From positions 310,001-374,000 of the forward strand of contig NZ_CP071605.1 of assembly GCF_017357225.1 (NCBI RefSeq): a stretch of 64,000 nt of DNA, given 5' to 3'. The position numbers and the translations under genes are program-made. Under the pieces are notes generated by a model, which saw nothing but the letters and a program-made list of their open reading frames with translations, was not told the origin of the DNA and did no database searches. This document shows positions 1 to 9,095 of this stretch, one piece after another. The stretch's first letter is position 1; each line of letters opens with the position of its first letter. The DNA comes from Rhizobium binae (GTDB lineage: Bacteria > Pseudomonadota > Alphaproteobacteria > Rhizobiales > Rhizobiaceae).

Positions 1-1
1 C

Positions 2-1669
2 GGGATATGGCAGCACAACATCGCGAAAAACCAGACGCGATGGGATGAACAGCTCAAATTGATCTATGGCGTTCCGAAAGCGCCGCTCGATGTTATCTGG
101 CTCGACAGTGTCCACCCCGACGACCTGGTGGCGACAAACGAAATATTCCTGCGCGCGATCGAAACCAAATCGGATTATGCATCCGAGTTTCGCATCATTC
201 GACCGGATGGAGCGACCCGCTATCTGCGTTCGCGTGCTCGCTATTTCGTCGATGCCGCCGGCGACCCATGTTTTGTGGGCGCCGAATGGGACGTCACCGA
301 CGACGTGCTTCTCAACAAGGAGCTGGAGAGGAGCCGGGCGGAGGCTCGGTTCGCGGCCGATCACGATCACCTCACCAGCCTGTTGAACCGGCGCAGCTTC
401 GATTTCGCCCTGTCGGAACTTGCAAGGCAGGAGAGCATCAAGGTTGCGCTTCTTCACATAGACGTCGACCATTTCAAGGAGATCAACGACCGCTTCGGGC
501 ACGCGGTCGGCGACCTCGTTCTCTGTCACGTCAGCAAAATTCTGCTGGAGGCCATTTCCGCTGGTGACGTCGCGGCACGGCTCGGCGGCGACGAGTTCGC
601 TGTCGTCATCACCGAGGACGAATGTGACAAGACGATTGCGGTGCTCGATCATATTCAGAGACGTCTGGAAAGCCCGCTTTCTGTCGGCGATCAGACGCTT
701 ATCGTGCAGTGCTCAATTGGCGTTGCGAGCGCCATGAGCGCCGATTTCGCCAGATTGCTCTCCCAATCGGATCTGGCGCTGTACCATGCGAAACGCAATG
801 GCCGGAATCGGGCCGAGATTTTTTCCGACGAAATGGCTTCGACGCTGGCGAACGAAAGGCAGCTCGCCCAGGATCTGCGGGTCGGGCTGGCGCTCGGCCA
901 GATCCGCCCATTCTACCAGGTGCAGGTCGATGCCAGATCTTTCCGGGTGAAGGGCGTCGAAGCTCTGGCGCGGTGGCATCATCCCACTCGAGGAATTCTC
1001 GCCCCGACGCATTTCCTGTCGATCGCCTCGTCGAATGGACTGGTCGCAGAGCTTGACGATGTCGTTCTGAAGGCTGTCCTGTCGGACATGAACTCATCTG
1101 ATCTGCTCGAAGGTATCCGCGTGTCCGTCAATCTGTCCGCCGATCGTCTCGACGATCCAGAGCTGACGGCGAAGCTGGACGGCTATGACATACCGCCCGG
1201 CCGATTGAGCTTCGAGCTGATCGAGACGATTTTTCTCGATAGTCTCAGTGACCAGGTGCGACAGAACATCCAGGCGATCAAGTCTTTTGGTATCGACATC
1301 GAAATCGACGATCTCGGGTCCGGGCATGCTTCCTTGCTGGGCTTGCTCGAGCTGCGGCCGGATCGTGTCAAGATCGATCGCCAGCTTGTGACGCCGATCC
1401 TGCAATCGGTGCCCAGCCGCCGGCTGGTCGGCTCATTGGTCGACATAGCGCGGGCGCTGGATATGGAAGTGATCGCCGAAGGCGTGGAAACGCTCGAGCA
1501 TGCCAATGTGCTTGCCGCTCTCGGCGTCCACACCCTCCAGGGTTATGCGTTCGGACGACCGCAGTCGTTTGCCGACCTCTCGGCGCGTCTGGAGCAGGAG
1601 ATATTGGATTCCCAACGGCCGACTTTGATGGGGTCGGTCGGCAGCGCCGAAACAATCAAGCGGCGGTAA
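2..1669 (+). CDS. PAS-GGDEF-EAL cyclic-di-GMP enzyme, 5' end outside window
   Basis: The reading frame is already open at base 2, and its first residues (GIWQHNIAKNQTRWDEQLK) look like the inside of a PAS domain, so this is a 3' partial gene. The TTG at 59 is internal. Fragment residues 1-100 are PAS, about 110-275 GGDEF (RLGGDEFAV near residue 195) and about 290-540 EAL. The EAL signature VEALARW, the DDLGSG/KID block and IAEGVET are intact, so both diguanylate cyclase and phosphodiesterase chemistry are possible. The inhibitory RxxD site before GGDEF is replaced by SAGD. The stop overlaps the convergent Lrp gene by 14 bp. The N-terminal sensor content is unknown. Confidence 0.93.
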   Translation, partial: GIWQHNIAKNQTRWDEQLKLIYGVPKAPLDVIWLDSVHPDDLVATNEIFLRAIETKSDYASEFRIIRPDGATRYLRSRARYFVDAAGDPCFVGAEWDVTDDVLLNKELERSRAEARFAADHDHLTSLLNRRSFDFALSELARQESIKVALLHIDVDHFKEINDRFGHAVGDLVLCHVSKILLEAISAGDVAARLGGDEFAVVITEDECDKTIAVLDHIQRRLESPLSVGDQTLIVQCSIGVASAMSADFARLLSQSDLALYHAKRNGRNRAEIFSDEMASTLANERQLAQDLRVGLALGQIRPFYQVQVDARSFRVKGVEALARWHHPTRGILAPTHFLSIASSNGLVAELDDVVLKAVLSDMNSSDLLEGIRVSVNLSADRLDDPELTAKLDGYDIPPGRLSFELIETIFLDSLSDQVRQNIQAIKSFGIDIEIDDLGSGHASLLGLLELRPDRVKIDRQLVTPILQSVPSRRLVGSLVDIARALDMEVIAEGVETLEHANVLAALGVHTLQGYAFGRPQSFADLSARLEQEILDSQRPTLMGSVGSAETIKRR

Positions 1670-2135
1670 TCGAGCGTCTGCCCCTGCTACGTGTCGCCAG
1701 AACGTTGCGGATCGAAAAGCTGGAATGGATCCTGAGGACGCCGGGCAAGGTCGAAAGAATTTCCTTGTGGATCCGTTCGAACTCGCCCGCACTGGCTACC
1801 TCGACGCGCAGCAGGTAGTCGGAGCCGCCCGTCATCAAAAAACATTCGCGGATCTCCGGATGCCGGCGGACCGCCGCCTCGAAGCGGTCGAGATGCTCCT
1901 CCGTCTGCCGTTCGAGCGTAATGTTGATGATCACCGCAATCATTTCATCCGCATTGCCGGTGTCCACCAGAGCCGTATAGCCGCGGATGATGCCTGTCTT
2001 TTCCATGATCTTGATGCGTCTGAGGCAGGCCGAGGGCGAAAGGCCGATTTCGGCCGCGAGTTTGGCGTTGCTCATGCGCGCGTCAAGGCGCAACAGTCTG
2101 AGAATATTGCGGTCGACCGTGTCGAGAGCAGGCAT
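1656..2135 (-). CDS. dadR: Lrp/AsnC-family regulator of alanine catabolism (DadR-like)
   Basis: A protein of 159 residues with an N-terminal winged helix-turn-helix (ALDTVDRNILRLLRLDA, LSPSACLRRIK) and a C-terminal RAM ligand-binding domain. The open frame extends 18 codons upstream, but the ATG at 2135 is chosen because GGAAG sits about 6 nt before it. The gene is divergent from alanine racemase and D-amino-acid dehydrogenase, the usual place of the Lrp-type activator of dad genes in alphaproteobacteria, so control by alanine is inferred. The shared upstream region carries inverted repeats that could be its operator. The Lrp family is certain; the DadR assignment comes from context. Confidence 0.85.
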   Translation of the reverse strand: MPALDTVDRNILRLLRLDARMSNAKLAAEIGLSPSACLRRIKIMEKTGIIRGYTALVDTGNADEMIAVIINITLERQTEEHLDRFEAAVRRHPEIRECFLMTGGSDYLLRVEVASAGEFERIHKEILSTLPGVLRIHSSFSIRNVLATRSRGRRSITAA

Positions 2136-2151
2136 GAAAGCTTCCTTCACA

Positions 2152-2172
2152 TATTCGTGGATTATGCGAATA
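2152..2172. promoter_or_regulatory. Inverted repeat in dadR-dadX intergenic region, candidate Lrp operator
   Basis: TATTCG and CGAATA form an inverted repeat with a 9-nt spacer, 17 nt upstream of the dadR start codon. A second short repeat (CGACG/CGTCG) lies at 2194-2210. The AT-rich, dyad-symmetric character suits Lrp-type binding and autoregulation. Binding itself is inferred. Confidence 0.4.
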
Positions 2173-2260
2173 ATATCTAAAATATGCAATAAGCGACGGC
2201 GAAATCGTCGGCAATTTCGCTCATTCTTTCATAAGCTCCTGTCATTCAGATGGGGTGGAC

Positions 2261-3394
2261 ATGGATATCGATATTTTGGTTTCCCGCGCACGCACCGTTA
2301 CGATCACGCAGGGAGCCACCGGTTACCTGACGATCGATCTTGCCGCACTCGGCCGCAATTATTTGAAGCTTGCGTCGATGCTGGCGCCGGTGCGCGCGGG
2401 AGCCGTGGTCAAGGCCGACGCTTATGGCCTCGGCGCCGAACGGGTCGCGCAGACACTCTATGATCAGGGCTGCAGGCATTTCTTCGTCGCCCAATTCGTC
2501 GAGGCCGTGAGGCTGCGGCCGGCCCTTGCCGAGGGTGCCCAGATATTCGTGCTGAACGGCTTGCAGCCCGGCAACGAGGTCGCCTGCGCCGAAAGCGCTA
2601 TCATTCCGGTTCTCAATTCGCTCACGCAGTGGCGGCAATGGTCGGCGACCGCGCGCCTGCTGAAGCGCAGCCTGCCGGCCGTTCTGCAGTTTGACACCGG
2701 CATGTCGCGGCTCGGCTTTCCCGCGGAGGAGCGAGCCGAATTGGCGGCAGCCATTCGCGACGGGGCCAATGTCGAGATCCTGTTCATCATGAGCCACCTG
2801 GCATGCGCCGACGAGCCGGAGAGCGGCCAGAACGGGGCACAGCTTGCCGAAATGGCGTGTATTGCCGAAGAATTTCCGGGCTTCGACATCTCCTTCGCCA
2901 ATTCCGGTGGCGTCTTTCTCGGCAATGCCTATCATGGCGTGCTCGCCCGCCCGGGCATTGCCCTTTACGGCGGCGCACCGAATGCCGGCGCCAAGAACCC
3001 GATGGAACCGGTCGTAAGGCTGGATGTCGCCGTCGTGCAGACGCGCACCGTGCCATCAGGCGCCAGGATCGGTTATGGCGGCGCGCATGTCACGCGCAGC
3101 GAAACCCGTCTTGCCACCATTGCCGCCGGCTATGCCGACGGCCTGCCTCGCAGCCTCAGCGACCGCGGTGCCGTTTATCACAGGGGCATTCGTCTGCCGA
3201 TCGTGGGGCGCGTGTCGATGGACAGCGTGACCGTCGATATCACGGCTTTGCCCGAAGGAGCGCTGAGCCTCGGGAGCCTTGTCGAAGTGTTTGGCCCCAA
3301 CCAGACGCTTGAAGACGTGGCTGGCGATGCCGGAACGATATCTTACGAAATCCTAACCGGTCTGGGCGATCGTTACGACAGGCAATATTGCTGA
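2261..3394 (+). CDS. dadX: Alanine racemase, catabolic
   Basis: A PLP-dependent fold-type III racemase of 377 residues that interconverts L- and D-alanine in the cytoplasm. The PLP lysine motif VVKADAYGLG is at about residues 49-58, and the catalytic tyrosine block RIGYGGAHVT lies near residue 270. The ATG at 2261 is chosen over the GTG at 2255 because GGGG at 2252-2255 gives a proper ribosome-site spacing. It is followed 30 bp later by dadA in the same direction, so the pair would convert L-alanine to D-alanine and then to pyruvate. Length is normal for the family. A biosynthetic alr role cannot be excluded, but the operon favours catabolism. Confidence 0.92.
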   Translation: MDIDILVSRARTVTITQGATGYLTIDLAALGRNYLKLASMLAPVRAGAVVKADAYGLGAERVAQTLYDQGCRHFFVAQFVEAVRLRPALAEGAQIFVLNGLQPGNEVACAESAIIPVLNSLTQWRQWSATARLLKRSLPAVLQFDTGMSRLGFPAEERAELAAAIRDGANVEILFIMSHLACADEPESGQNGAQLAEMACIAEEFPGFDISFANSGGVFLGNAYHGVLARPGIALYGGAPNAGAKNPMEPVVRLDVAVVQTRTVPSGARIGYGGAHVTRSETRLATIAAGYADGLPRSLSDRGAVYHRGIRLPIVGRVSMDSVTVDITALPEGALSLGSLVEVFGPNQTLEDVAGDAGTISYEILTGLGDRYDRQYC

Positions 3395-3424
3395 GAGCCG
3401 GCCCGCATTGTTCTTGAGGAAATC

Positions 3425-4693
3425 ATGAAAATCATCGTTCTGGGGGCCGGCATCGTCGGCGTCACATCCGCCTATCAGCTGGCCAAATCAGGTCACGAGG
3501 TAATCGTCGTCGACCGGCAATCGGGGCCGGCGCTGGAGACGAGCTTTGCCAATGCCGGCGAGGTCTCCTTCGGTTACTGCTCGCCCTGGGCAGCCCCCGG
3601 CATTCCTGCCAAAGCCATGAAATGGCTGTTCATGAAGCATGCGCCGCTCATCCTGCGGCCGAAATTCGACATGGCCATGCTCGCCTGGATGACGAGGATG
3701 CTCTCGAACTGCACCTCGGAGCGTTATGCGATCAATAAGAGCCGCATGCTGCGCCTTGCTGATTACAGCCGCATCGCGCTCGCCGAGCTTCGCGCCGAAA
3801 CCGGCATTGCCTATGACGAACGCATGCAGGGAACCCTGCAGCTGTTCCGCACGGAGCAGCAGCTCGATGCCTCGGCGAAAGATGTCAAGGCGCTGGCGGC
3901 CGACGGCATTCCCTATGAGGTGCTGGACCGGGACGGCTGCATCCGCGTCGAACCGGCGCTGAGGCACGTGCGCGACAAGATCGTCGGCGGCCTTCTGACG
4001 CCGAAGGACGAAACGGGCGACTGCTTCAAATTCACCAATGCGCTGGCCGCCAAAGCCGAAGCTCTCGGCGTCCGCTTTGCCTACGGCACGACGATCAAGG
4101 CGCTGGACGTCGAAGCCGGCCGCGTGCGCGGGGTCGTCACCGATCGCGATCCCGATCGCGAGCGCGAACGGATGAGCGCGGACGCGGTGGTGGTTGCGCT
4201 CGGCAGCTATTCGCCGCTGCTGCTCAAGCCGTTCGGTATCGGCCTGCCGGTCTACCCGGTCAAGGGCTATTCGCTCACCATCCCGATCACCGACGCTTCC
4301 CGTGCGCCGGAATCGACCGTCATGGACGAAACCTACAAGATCGCCATCACCCGGCTCGGCGACCGCATCCGCGTCGGCGGCATGGCCGAAATCTCAGGCT
4401 ATACCAACGATCTCGGCCTCGCCCGCCGCAGCACGCTGGAACATTCGGTCACCGATCTCTTCCCCGGCGGCGATGTGTCCAAGGCGTCCTTCTGGTCGGG
4501 CCTGCGCCCGATGACACCGGATGGCACGCCGGTCATCGGCCCGACGAAGATCGTCGGCCTCTTCCTCAATACCGGTCACGGCACCCTTGGTTGGACCATG
4601 AGCACAGGTTCGGCAAGGCTCGTCAGCGACCTCGTCAGCGCCCGTACGCCTGAGATCGACGCGCGGGATCTTGCGGTCAGTCGCTACGCGTGA
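3425..4693 (+). CDS. dadA: D-amino-acid dehydrogenase, small subunit
   Basis: An FAD-dependent oxidoreductase of 422 residues with the N-terminal dinucleotide motif [16 protein letters not shown] and a C-terminal DAO-type block ending in [14 protein letters not shown]. It oxidises D-alanine and other D-amino acids to 2-oxo acids and ammonia, passing electrons to the respiratory chain at the inner membrane. GAGGAAATC precedes the ATG. It lies 30 bp after alanine racemase, with the Lrp regulator upstream, completing a dadRXA module. Family length is typical. Confidence 0.94.
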   Translation: MKIIVLGAGIVGVTSAYQLAKSGHEVIVVDRQSGPALETSFANAGEVSFGYCSPWAAPGIPAKAMKWLFMKHAPLILRPKFDMAMLAWMTRMLSNCTSERYAINKSRMLRLADYSRIALAELRAETGIAYDERMQGTLQLFRTEQQLDASAKDVKALAADGIPYEVLDRDGCIRVEPALRHVRDKIVGGLLTPKDETGDCFKFTNALAAKAEALGVRFAYGTTIKALDVEAGRVRGVVTDRDPDRERERMSADAVVVALGSYSPLLLKPFGIGLPVYPVKGYSLTIPITDASRAPESTVMDETYKIAITRLGDRIRVGGMAEISGYTNDLGLARRSTLEHSVTDLFPGGDVSKASFWSGLRPMTPDGTPVIGPTKIVGLFLNTGHGTLGWTMSTGSARLVSDLVSARTPEIDARDLAVSRYA

Positions 4694-4853
4694 AATCTAG
4701 CTCCACGCACGTGAAATGGGCCATCGAATTCATGCGTACCCAACGTTTTGCGCCGAATACAAGAAGCGCTTCGGTGAGTTGCCGTCGCGACGCTGAAGGG
4801 TTGATCGAGTTAAGGCGCCCATGACCAGCCGCGTGTCCCGCGGCGGTTGCATC

Positions 4854-4873
4854 GCTCCGGCGCAGGCCGGAGC
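4854..4873 (+). terminator. Hairpin between dadA and the convergent aminotransferase
   Basis: A perfect 8-bp GC-rich stem (GCTCCGGC/GCCGGAGC) with a GCAG loop followed by TTT, 160 nt after the dadA stop and 38 nt past the end of the convergent gene. It could stop transcription in either direction. The rest of 4694-4910 shows no gene. Confidence 0.5.
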
Positions 4874-4910
4874 TTTGCTGTCGGTCGTAAGGTCTCGAAC
4901 AGTGCGCAGT

Positions 4911-6245
4911 TTAAGCCGCGCGGTTCAGGGCGTCCCCCAGCGTCGAGACGAGCGTGTCGATCTGATCCTTCTCGATGATCAGTGGTGGAGACAGGGCAAT
5001 GATGTCGCCGGTCACGCGGATCAGCAGTCCTTTGTTGAAGCAGTCGACGAAGACGTCGTAGGCCCGTGTTCCGGGAGCCCCATCACGCGGCGCCAATTCG
5101 ATTGCGCCGACCAGTCCGAGGTTGCGGATGTCGATGACGTGCGCGCGGCCCTTCAATGAGTGGAGGGCCTCTTGCCAATAGTCGGCCAGCGCGGCTGCGC
5201 GGGTCAGCAGGCCTTCTTCCTCATAGATTTCGAGGGTTGCGAGCCCGGCGGCGCAGGCGACCGGGTGGCCGGAATAGGTATAGCCGTGGAAGAGTTCGAT
5301 CACATTTTCCGGGCCGACCATCAGCCCGTCATAGACCTTGCGGCTGGCAAAGACCGCGCCCATGGGAACGGCGCCGTTGGTGAGGCCCTTCGCCGTGGTG
5401 ACGAGATCGGGCACGACGCCGAAATAGTCGACCGCGAAAGGTGTGCCAAGACGACCGAAGCCGGTAATCACCTCATCGAAGATCAGCAGGATGCCGTACT
5501 TGTCGGCGGTGGCGCGCAGCTTCTCCAGATAACCCTCCGGCGGCAGGACAACACCGGCCGACCCCGACATCGGCTCGACGATGACGGCTGCGATGGTTTC
5601 GGCGCCGTGCAGCTGCACCAGGCGCTCGAGATCATCCGCCAGTTCGACGCCATGCGCGGGAAGCCCCTTCGAAAAGGCGTTGCGCCCGACGTCCAGCGTA
5701 TGGCGCATGTGATCGGCCGGGATCTGCGGGAAGACCCGCCGATTGTTGACGAGGCCACCGACGGAAATGCCGCCGAAGCCGACGCCGTGATAACCTTTTT
5801 CGCGGCCGATGATCCGGGTGCGCGTGCCCTGGCCGATTGCGCGCTGGTAGGCGATGGCGATCTTCAGAGCTGTATCGACCGATTCCGAGCCCGAGCCAGT
5901 GAAGAAGACCCTGTCGAGCTTGGCGGCGACCCCGCCCGGCGCGTTGGCGGCGAGTTTGGCGGCGAAGTCGAAGGCGATCGGATGCCCCATCTGGAAGGTC
6001 GGCGCATAGTCGAGCGTGGCAAGCTGCCGCTCGACCGCCTGGGCGATCTTCCTGCGGCCGTGGCCGGCGTTGCAGCACCAGAGCCCGGCCGTGCCGTCCA
6101 GCACCCGGTTGCCGTCGACGTCGGTGTAATACATTCCTTCCGCAGCAGCCAGCAGGCGCGGCGCGGCCTTGAACTGCCGGTTGGCGGTGAACGGCATCCA
6201 GAAATTTTCGAGTACGGGCGCGTTCGTCTTGCTGAACTGGTCCAT
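4911..6245 (-). CDS. Class III aminotransferase, omega-amino acid (beta-alanine)--pyruvate type
   Basis: A PLP enzyme of 444 residues. Visible features are the N-terminal FWMPFTANRQFK motif typical of beta-alanine--pyruvate transaminases, the glycine-rich FFTGSGSESVDTALK, and the PLP lysine in TTAKGLTNGAVPMG. It would transfer an omega-amino group from beta-alanine or a diamine to pyruvate, giving alanine, which links it to the neighbouring alanine module. The ATG at 6245 is preceded by AAAGGAGG, so the upstream 16-codon extension is rejected. It is divergent from an XRE-cupin regulator that probably controls it. The exact substrate is not visible from sequence. Confidence 0.9.
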   Translation of the reverse strand: MDQFSKTNAPVLENFWMPFTANRQFKAAPRLLAAAEGMYYTDVDGNRVLDGTAGLWCCNAGHGRRKIAQAVERQLATLDYAPTFQMGHPIAFDFAAKLAANAPGGVAAKLDRVFFTGSGSESVDTALKIAIAYQRAIGQGTRTRIIGREKGYHGVGFGGISVGGLVNNRRVFPQIPADHMRHTLDVGRNAFSKGLPAHGVELADDLERLVQLHGAETIAAVIVEPMSGSAGVVLPPEGYLEKLRATADKYGILLIFDEVITGFGRLGTPFAVDYFGVVPDLVTTAKGLTNGAVPMGAVFASRKVYDGLMVGPENVIELFHGYTYSGHPVACAAGLATLEIYEEEGLLTRAAALADYWQEALHSLKGRAHVIDIRNLGLVGAIELAPRDGAPGTRAYDVFVDCFNKGLLIRVTGDIIALSPPLIIEKDQIDTLVSTLGDALNRAA

Positions 6246-6386
6246 CCTGGCCTCCTTTGAATCGCCTGGAGAATGGCAGTTTCTCTCCTTCAAACAAGCC
6301 CTTTTCTTTGCCGACGTAAGTTATTGAAATTGAACGCCGACGAAGATAGATTTTAGGATATTCTGGACAATGCAAACGGATCCATC

Positions 6387-6935
6387 ATGTCAGTCGACAT
6401 CGGCAGCCGCCTTCGCCACCTGCGTATCGCCCACAAGCTTTCTCAGCGTGAGCTCGCCAAACGGACCGGTGTGCCGAACTCGACGATCTCGCTGATCGAA
6501 TCGAACGCCTCCAATCCTTCGGTCGGTGCTCTGAAGAGAATCCTTGATGGCATTCCGATTGGGCTGGCGGAATTCTTCGCCTTCGAACCGGCGCGTCCGA
6601 AGAAGGCCTTCTACGCCGCCGAGGAGTTGGTAGAGATCGGCAAGGGCGCCATTTCCTACAAGCAGGTCGGCGAAACTCTGTTCGGTCGCAGCCTGCAGAT
6701 GCTGAGGGAATGCTACCAGCCGGGTGCCGACACCGGAAAAATTCCGCTTGTTCACGAAGGCGAGGAGGGGGGGATCGTGCTGTCGGGAAGGCTCGAGGTC
6801 ACGGTCGACGACGAGCGGCGTATCCTTGGGCCGGGGGACGCTTATTATTTCGAAAGCCGGCGCCCGCATCGGTTCCGCTGTGTCGGGCCGGTGCCCTGCG
6901 AGGTTATCAGCGCCTGCACGCCGCCGACCTTTTAG
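6387..6935 (+). CDS. XRE-family regulator with C-terminal cupin
   Basis: A protein of 182 residues: a helix-turn-helix at about 8-62 (LRHLRIAHKLSQRELAKRTG, STISLIE) and a single cupin barrel at about 110-180 (GEEGGIVLSGRLEVTVDDE). This architecture matches PuuR-like regulators of polyamine and amino-acid catabolism. It is divergent from the omega-aminotransferase with a 141-bp shared promoter region, so it probably controls that gene in response to the amine substrate. The effector is unknown. Confidence 0.88.
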   Translation: MSVDIGSRLRHLRIAHKLSQRELAKRTGVPNSTISLIESNASNPSVGALKRILDGIPIGLAEFFAFEPARPKKAFYAAEELVEIGKGAISYKQVGETLFGRSLQMLRECYQPGADTGKIPLVHEGEEGGIVLSGRLEVTVDDERRILGPGDAYYFESRRPHRFRCVGPVPCEVISACTPPTF

Positions 6936-6978
6936 TGCGATTCAGAAAAACTGCGCACTGGTTGCGGAAAGATGATCC

Positions 6979-7009
6979 CGGAGGCGGACCGATAAACGAT
7001 CCGCCTCCG
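6979..7009. terminator. Hairpin between convergent XRE and proC-like genes
   Basis: A perfect 10-bp stem (CGGAGGCGGA/TCCGCCTCCG) with an 11-nt loop, 43 nt after the regulator stop. There is no T tract, so it is at best a bidirectional or weak terminator. The rest of this 264-bp gap shows no gene. Confidence 0.45.
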
Positions 7010-7199
7010 AGCGGCTCCTGTCAACGCCTCGGCCGTGATCACGACATGGGTGGCTAGCCGTTCGAATTGCCACGGCGGCGGGTCGCGAATCTTGGACGGT
7101 GGCCCAACGAACGGTCCGTGGTGAGACGGAGAGAATGATGGCCGAAATGGTCGGTCGCTCCACCGGTTCGGCGCGCGGCCCAAATCGTCTGGCCCGCGT

Positions 7200-7982
7200 T
7201 CAGCTGCTGCGGCCCTCGATTCGGGCGAGCACGCCGTCGAGCGCTGCGGTCAACGCGGCAAGGCCGCCCTTCTTGTCGACGTCGGAAAGAACCTGCTCGT
7301 TCAATCCGCCCTTGGTGGCGAATTCGCGGCTCAGCGCGCTGAACGGCTCGGTGCCTGGGCTATTGGCCTTCTGCGCCAGACTTGCGAAAAGTGGAGCGAT
7401 GTAAGCATTTGCTTTCGGCCTTTCGAGACCGCTTTTTTCCAGCCAGCCGGCTAAGGTTTCCATTATACCGAAATAGGTCGACATCATGGAGCTCGCCGCT
7501 GCGAGAAGGTCGTATTCCCTTTTCGACTGGCACTCGACGGCAGTTCCGAGCGTATCGAACAGCGCCGCGACGGCGGCATCGGGCGGGAGGATGGCGGTGA
7601 CGCCTTGCCGCTGTGCAACAAAGGGCAGGGGGATGGCCTGGACGAGATGCACGTCGGCACCGATCCAATCGAGAAGTGCCTGACGCTCCGTCGCTGCAAC
7701 GAGGCTGACGACCAGTTGGCCCTTCCGGAACGAGAGCGCCCGCACGACCTCCTCAGCGATCTGCGGCCGGATCGCCAGGAACACCATGTCGCTGCGATCG
7801 ACGACAGTCTGGTTGTCACCGGCAATCCTGACAGCGGCGAACTCCTCTGCCAATGTCGCGGAAATGTGCGCGCTCCGCGGCGAAACGTGGATCTCGGAAG
7901 CGTAAGCCGGTGTGGCCAGAAGTCCGCGAACCATCGCTTCGGTGATCGCGCCGGTGCCGACGAAACCAATGCTGTTGATCAT
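7200..7982 (-). CDS. Pyrroline-5-carboxylate reductase-like NAD(P)-binding protein
   Basis: A ProC-family protein of 260 residues with the N-terminal dinucleotide fold INSIGFVGTGAITEAM and the central QAIPLPFVAQRQG region corresponding to the ProC substrate loop. The start is the ATG at 7982, 8 nt after GGAG; the GTG one codon earlier is too close. The C-terminal dimer domain departs from canonical ProC (FATKGGLNEQVLSDV in place of the usual PGGTT motif), so the substrate may be another cyclic imine. It directly follows a decayed gene on the same strand with a 5-bp gap. A second ProC-like protein is at 46.1 kb. Confidence 0.82.
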   Translation of the reverse strand: MINSIGFVGTGAITEAMVRGLLATPAYASEIHVSPRSAHISATLAEEFAAVRIAGDNQTVVDRSDMVFLAIRPQIAEEVVRALSFRKGQLVVSLVAATERQALLDWIGADVHLVQAIPLPFVAQRQGVTAILPPDAAVAALFDTLGTAVECQSKREYDLLAAASSMMSTYFGIMETLAGWLEKSGLERPKANAYIAPLFASLAQKANSPGTEPFSALSREFATKGGLNEQVLSDVDKKGGLAALTAALDGVLARIEGRSS

Positions 7983-7987
7983 CACTG

Positions 7988-8190
7988 TTACTCCGCAGCC
8001 CGCAGCGGTCCCAGCGCGACATCCGTCGTGTTGTTCTCGCGCATGAAGTTGATGAAATTATCCTGGAACTGGCGCGTATGGGCGCGGGCGAGCTCATCGG
8101 CCAGATGCGGATCTCATTGGGCCAGAAAAACAGCGTGTCAGCAATGTAATTTTTCCGCTTGATGTTGTCGACACGCAGCCGACAAGAAAA
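7988..8190 (-). pseudogene. Decayed 3' remnant of a gene upstream of the proC-like gene
   Basis: On the minus strand, one frame reads VDNIKRKNYIADTLFFWPNE and a neighbouring frame continues as DELARAHTRQFQDNFINFMR and ends GPLRAAE at a TAA. The two read as one protein if a single frameshift near 8100 is repaired, and no start codon supports the upstream piece. It ends 5 bp before the proC-like start, so it was probably the preceding gene of an operon. I do not recognise the family. The remaining stretch to 8509 shows no supported gene. Confidence 0.45.
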
Positions 8191-8509
8191 CGACAGAAAC
8201 GGCTAGCGCCGACGAGTGGAACCGCGCGCTTCGCGCACAACAAAAGAGGAATGGCTGATGCTTTCTTCGAGAACGTCCGCCCTGCGGGCGGTGCCCGCGC
8301 TCGCCCTGATGGTCTTTCCGCAACCGCCGCCCGCTGCGCCGATCGGTGCGACAGAAAAAATCGCTGCACGCCGCCGAAAATGTTTTGCGCCGTCATCTCA
8401 TACCCATTCACAACCAGTTGCGATGCCCTTGGATCAATACGCAACATCATTGTCGCTCCGGCGGCACCGGTTTGATTGCTATAGCTTGTCGTCCACGACA
8501 GGCAGCAGC

Positions 8510-9094
8510 CTATTTGTAACCGATCGTGTCGCTCACGCGCGGGCGATTGAAGAAATGATGGTCGAAGCTGTAGCCGTTCTGCCCGGTGAAATTTGAGAAA
8601 AACGCCGAGACCGGTGTCGTCAATGTGTATTGCACCCGGGTCAGCACGACCTGGACGCCGGCATCCTTGATTTGCGGGGGGATGTCTATTGCGCTCGCCG
8701 TACCAGAATTCAGCGCCGAGGTATTGAACGCCGCGGACCAGTTGACGGTGGCGTTGCCGCTTTTGCTGATATCTTTCACCGCGACGGTGATCGTAAGCCC
8801 GCTCGTGTCATAGGGCTGCAGAATGAAGCTGGCACCGGAAAGAAGCTTGGTAACGTCGGAACTTGTCCAGGAACTCTGCTGTCCGATCAGATCGCCCGTC
8901 GTGGAGGCGATTTCGTCGATCTTGCGGCTGACCGTCAGCGCATGGCCGAGATCGACGGTGCCGAACAGCAGCATCACCAGGATCGGCAGGACCAGCGCAA
9001 ATTCGACGCCGGAAGCAGCCAGCCGGTCGCGCGCAAGATCAAGCAGGCGGTATCGGGCGAAGAGGAGCAGGGAAAGGCTTCGCTTTTTGATCAT
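8510..9094 (-). CDS. TadE/TadF-family pilus assembly protein
   Basis: About 194 residues: a short basic N-terminus, one transmembrane helix (EFALVLPILVMLLFGTVDLG, about 33-52) preceded by the pseudopilin-like SGVEFAL, then an extracytoplasmic domain. The open frame extends upstream to 9325 but overlaps the previous gene; the ATG at 9094 begins one base after that gene's stop. It is the last of three co-directional tad-type genes. TadE/F proteins are minor pseudopilins of the Flp/Tad adherence pilus. The core tad ATPase and secretin genes are not in this window. Confidence 0.85.
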   Translation of the reverse strand: MIKKRSLSLLLFARYRLLDLARDRLAASGVEFALVLPILVMLLFGTVDLGHALTVSRKIDEIASTTGDLIGQQSSWTSSDVTKLLSGASFILQPYDTSGLTITVAVKDISKSGNATVNWSAAFNTSALNSGTASAIDIPPQIKDAGVQVVLTRVQYTLTTPVSAFFSNFTGQNGYSFDHHFFNRPRVSDTIGYK

Positions 9095-9095
9095 G

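Noticed and set aside
2..1669. Start of the PAS-GGDEF-EAL gene at the TTG at 59
   Set aside because: PAS sequence is already readable upstream to base 2 without a stop, so the true start lies outside the window.
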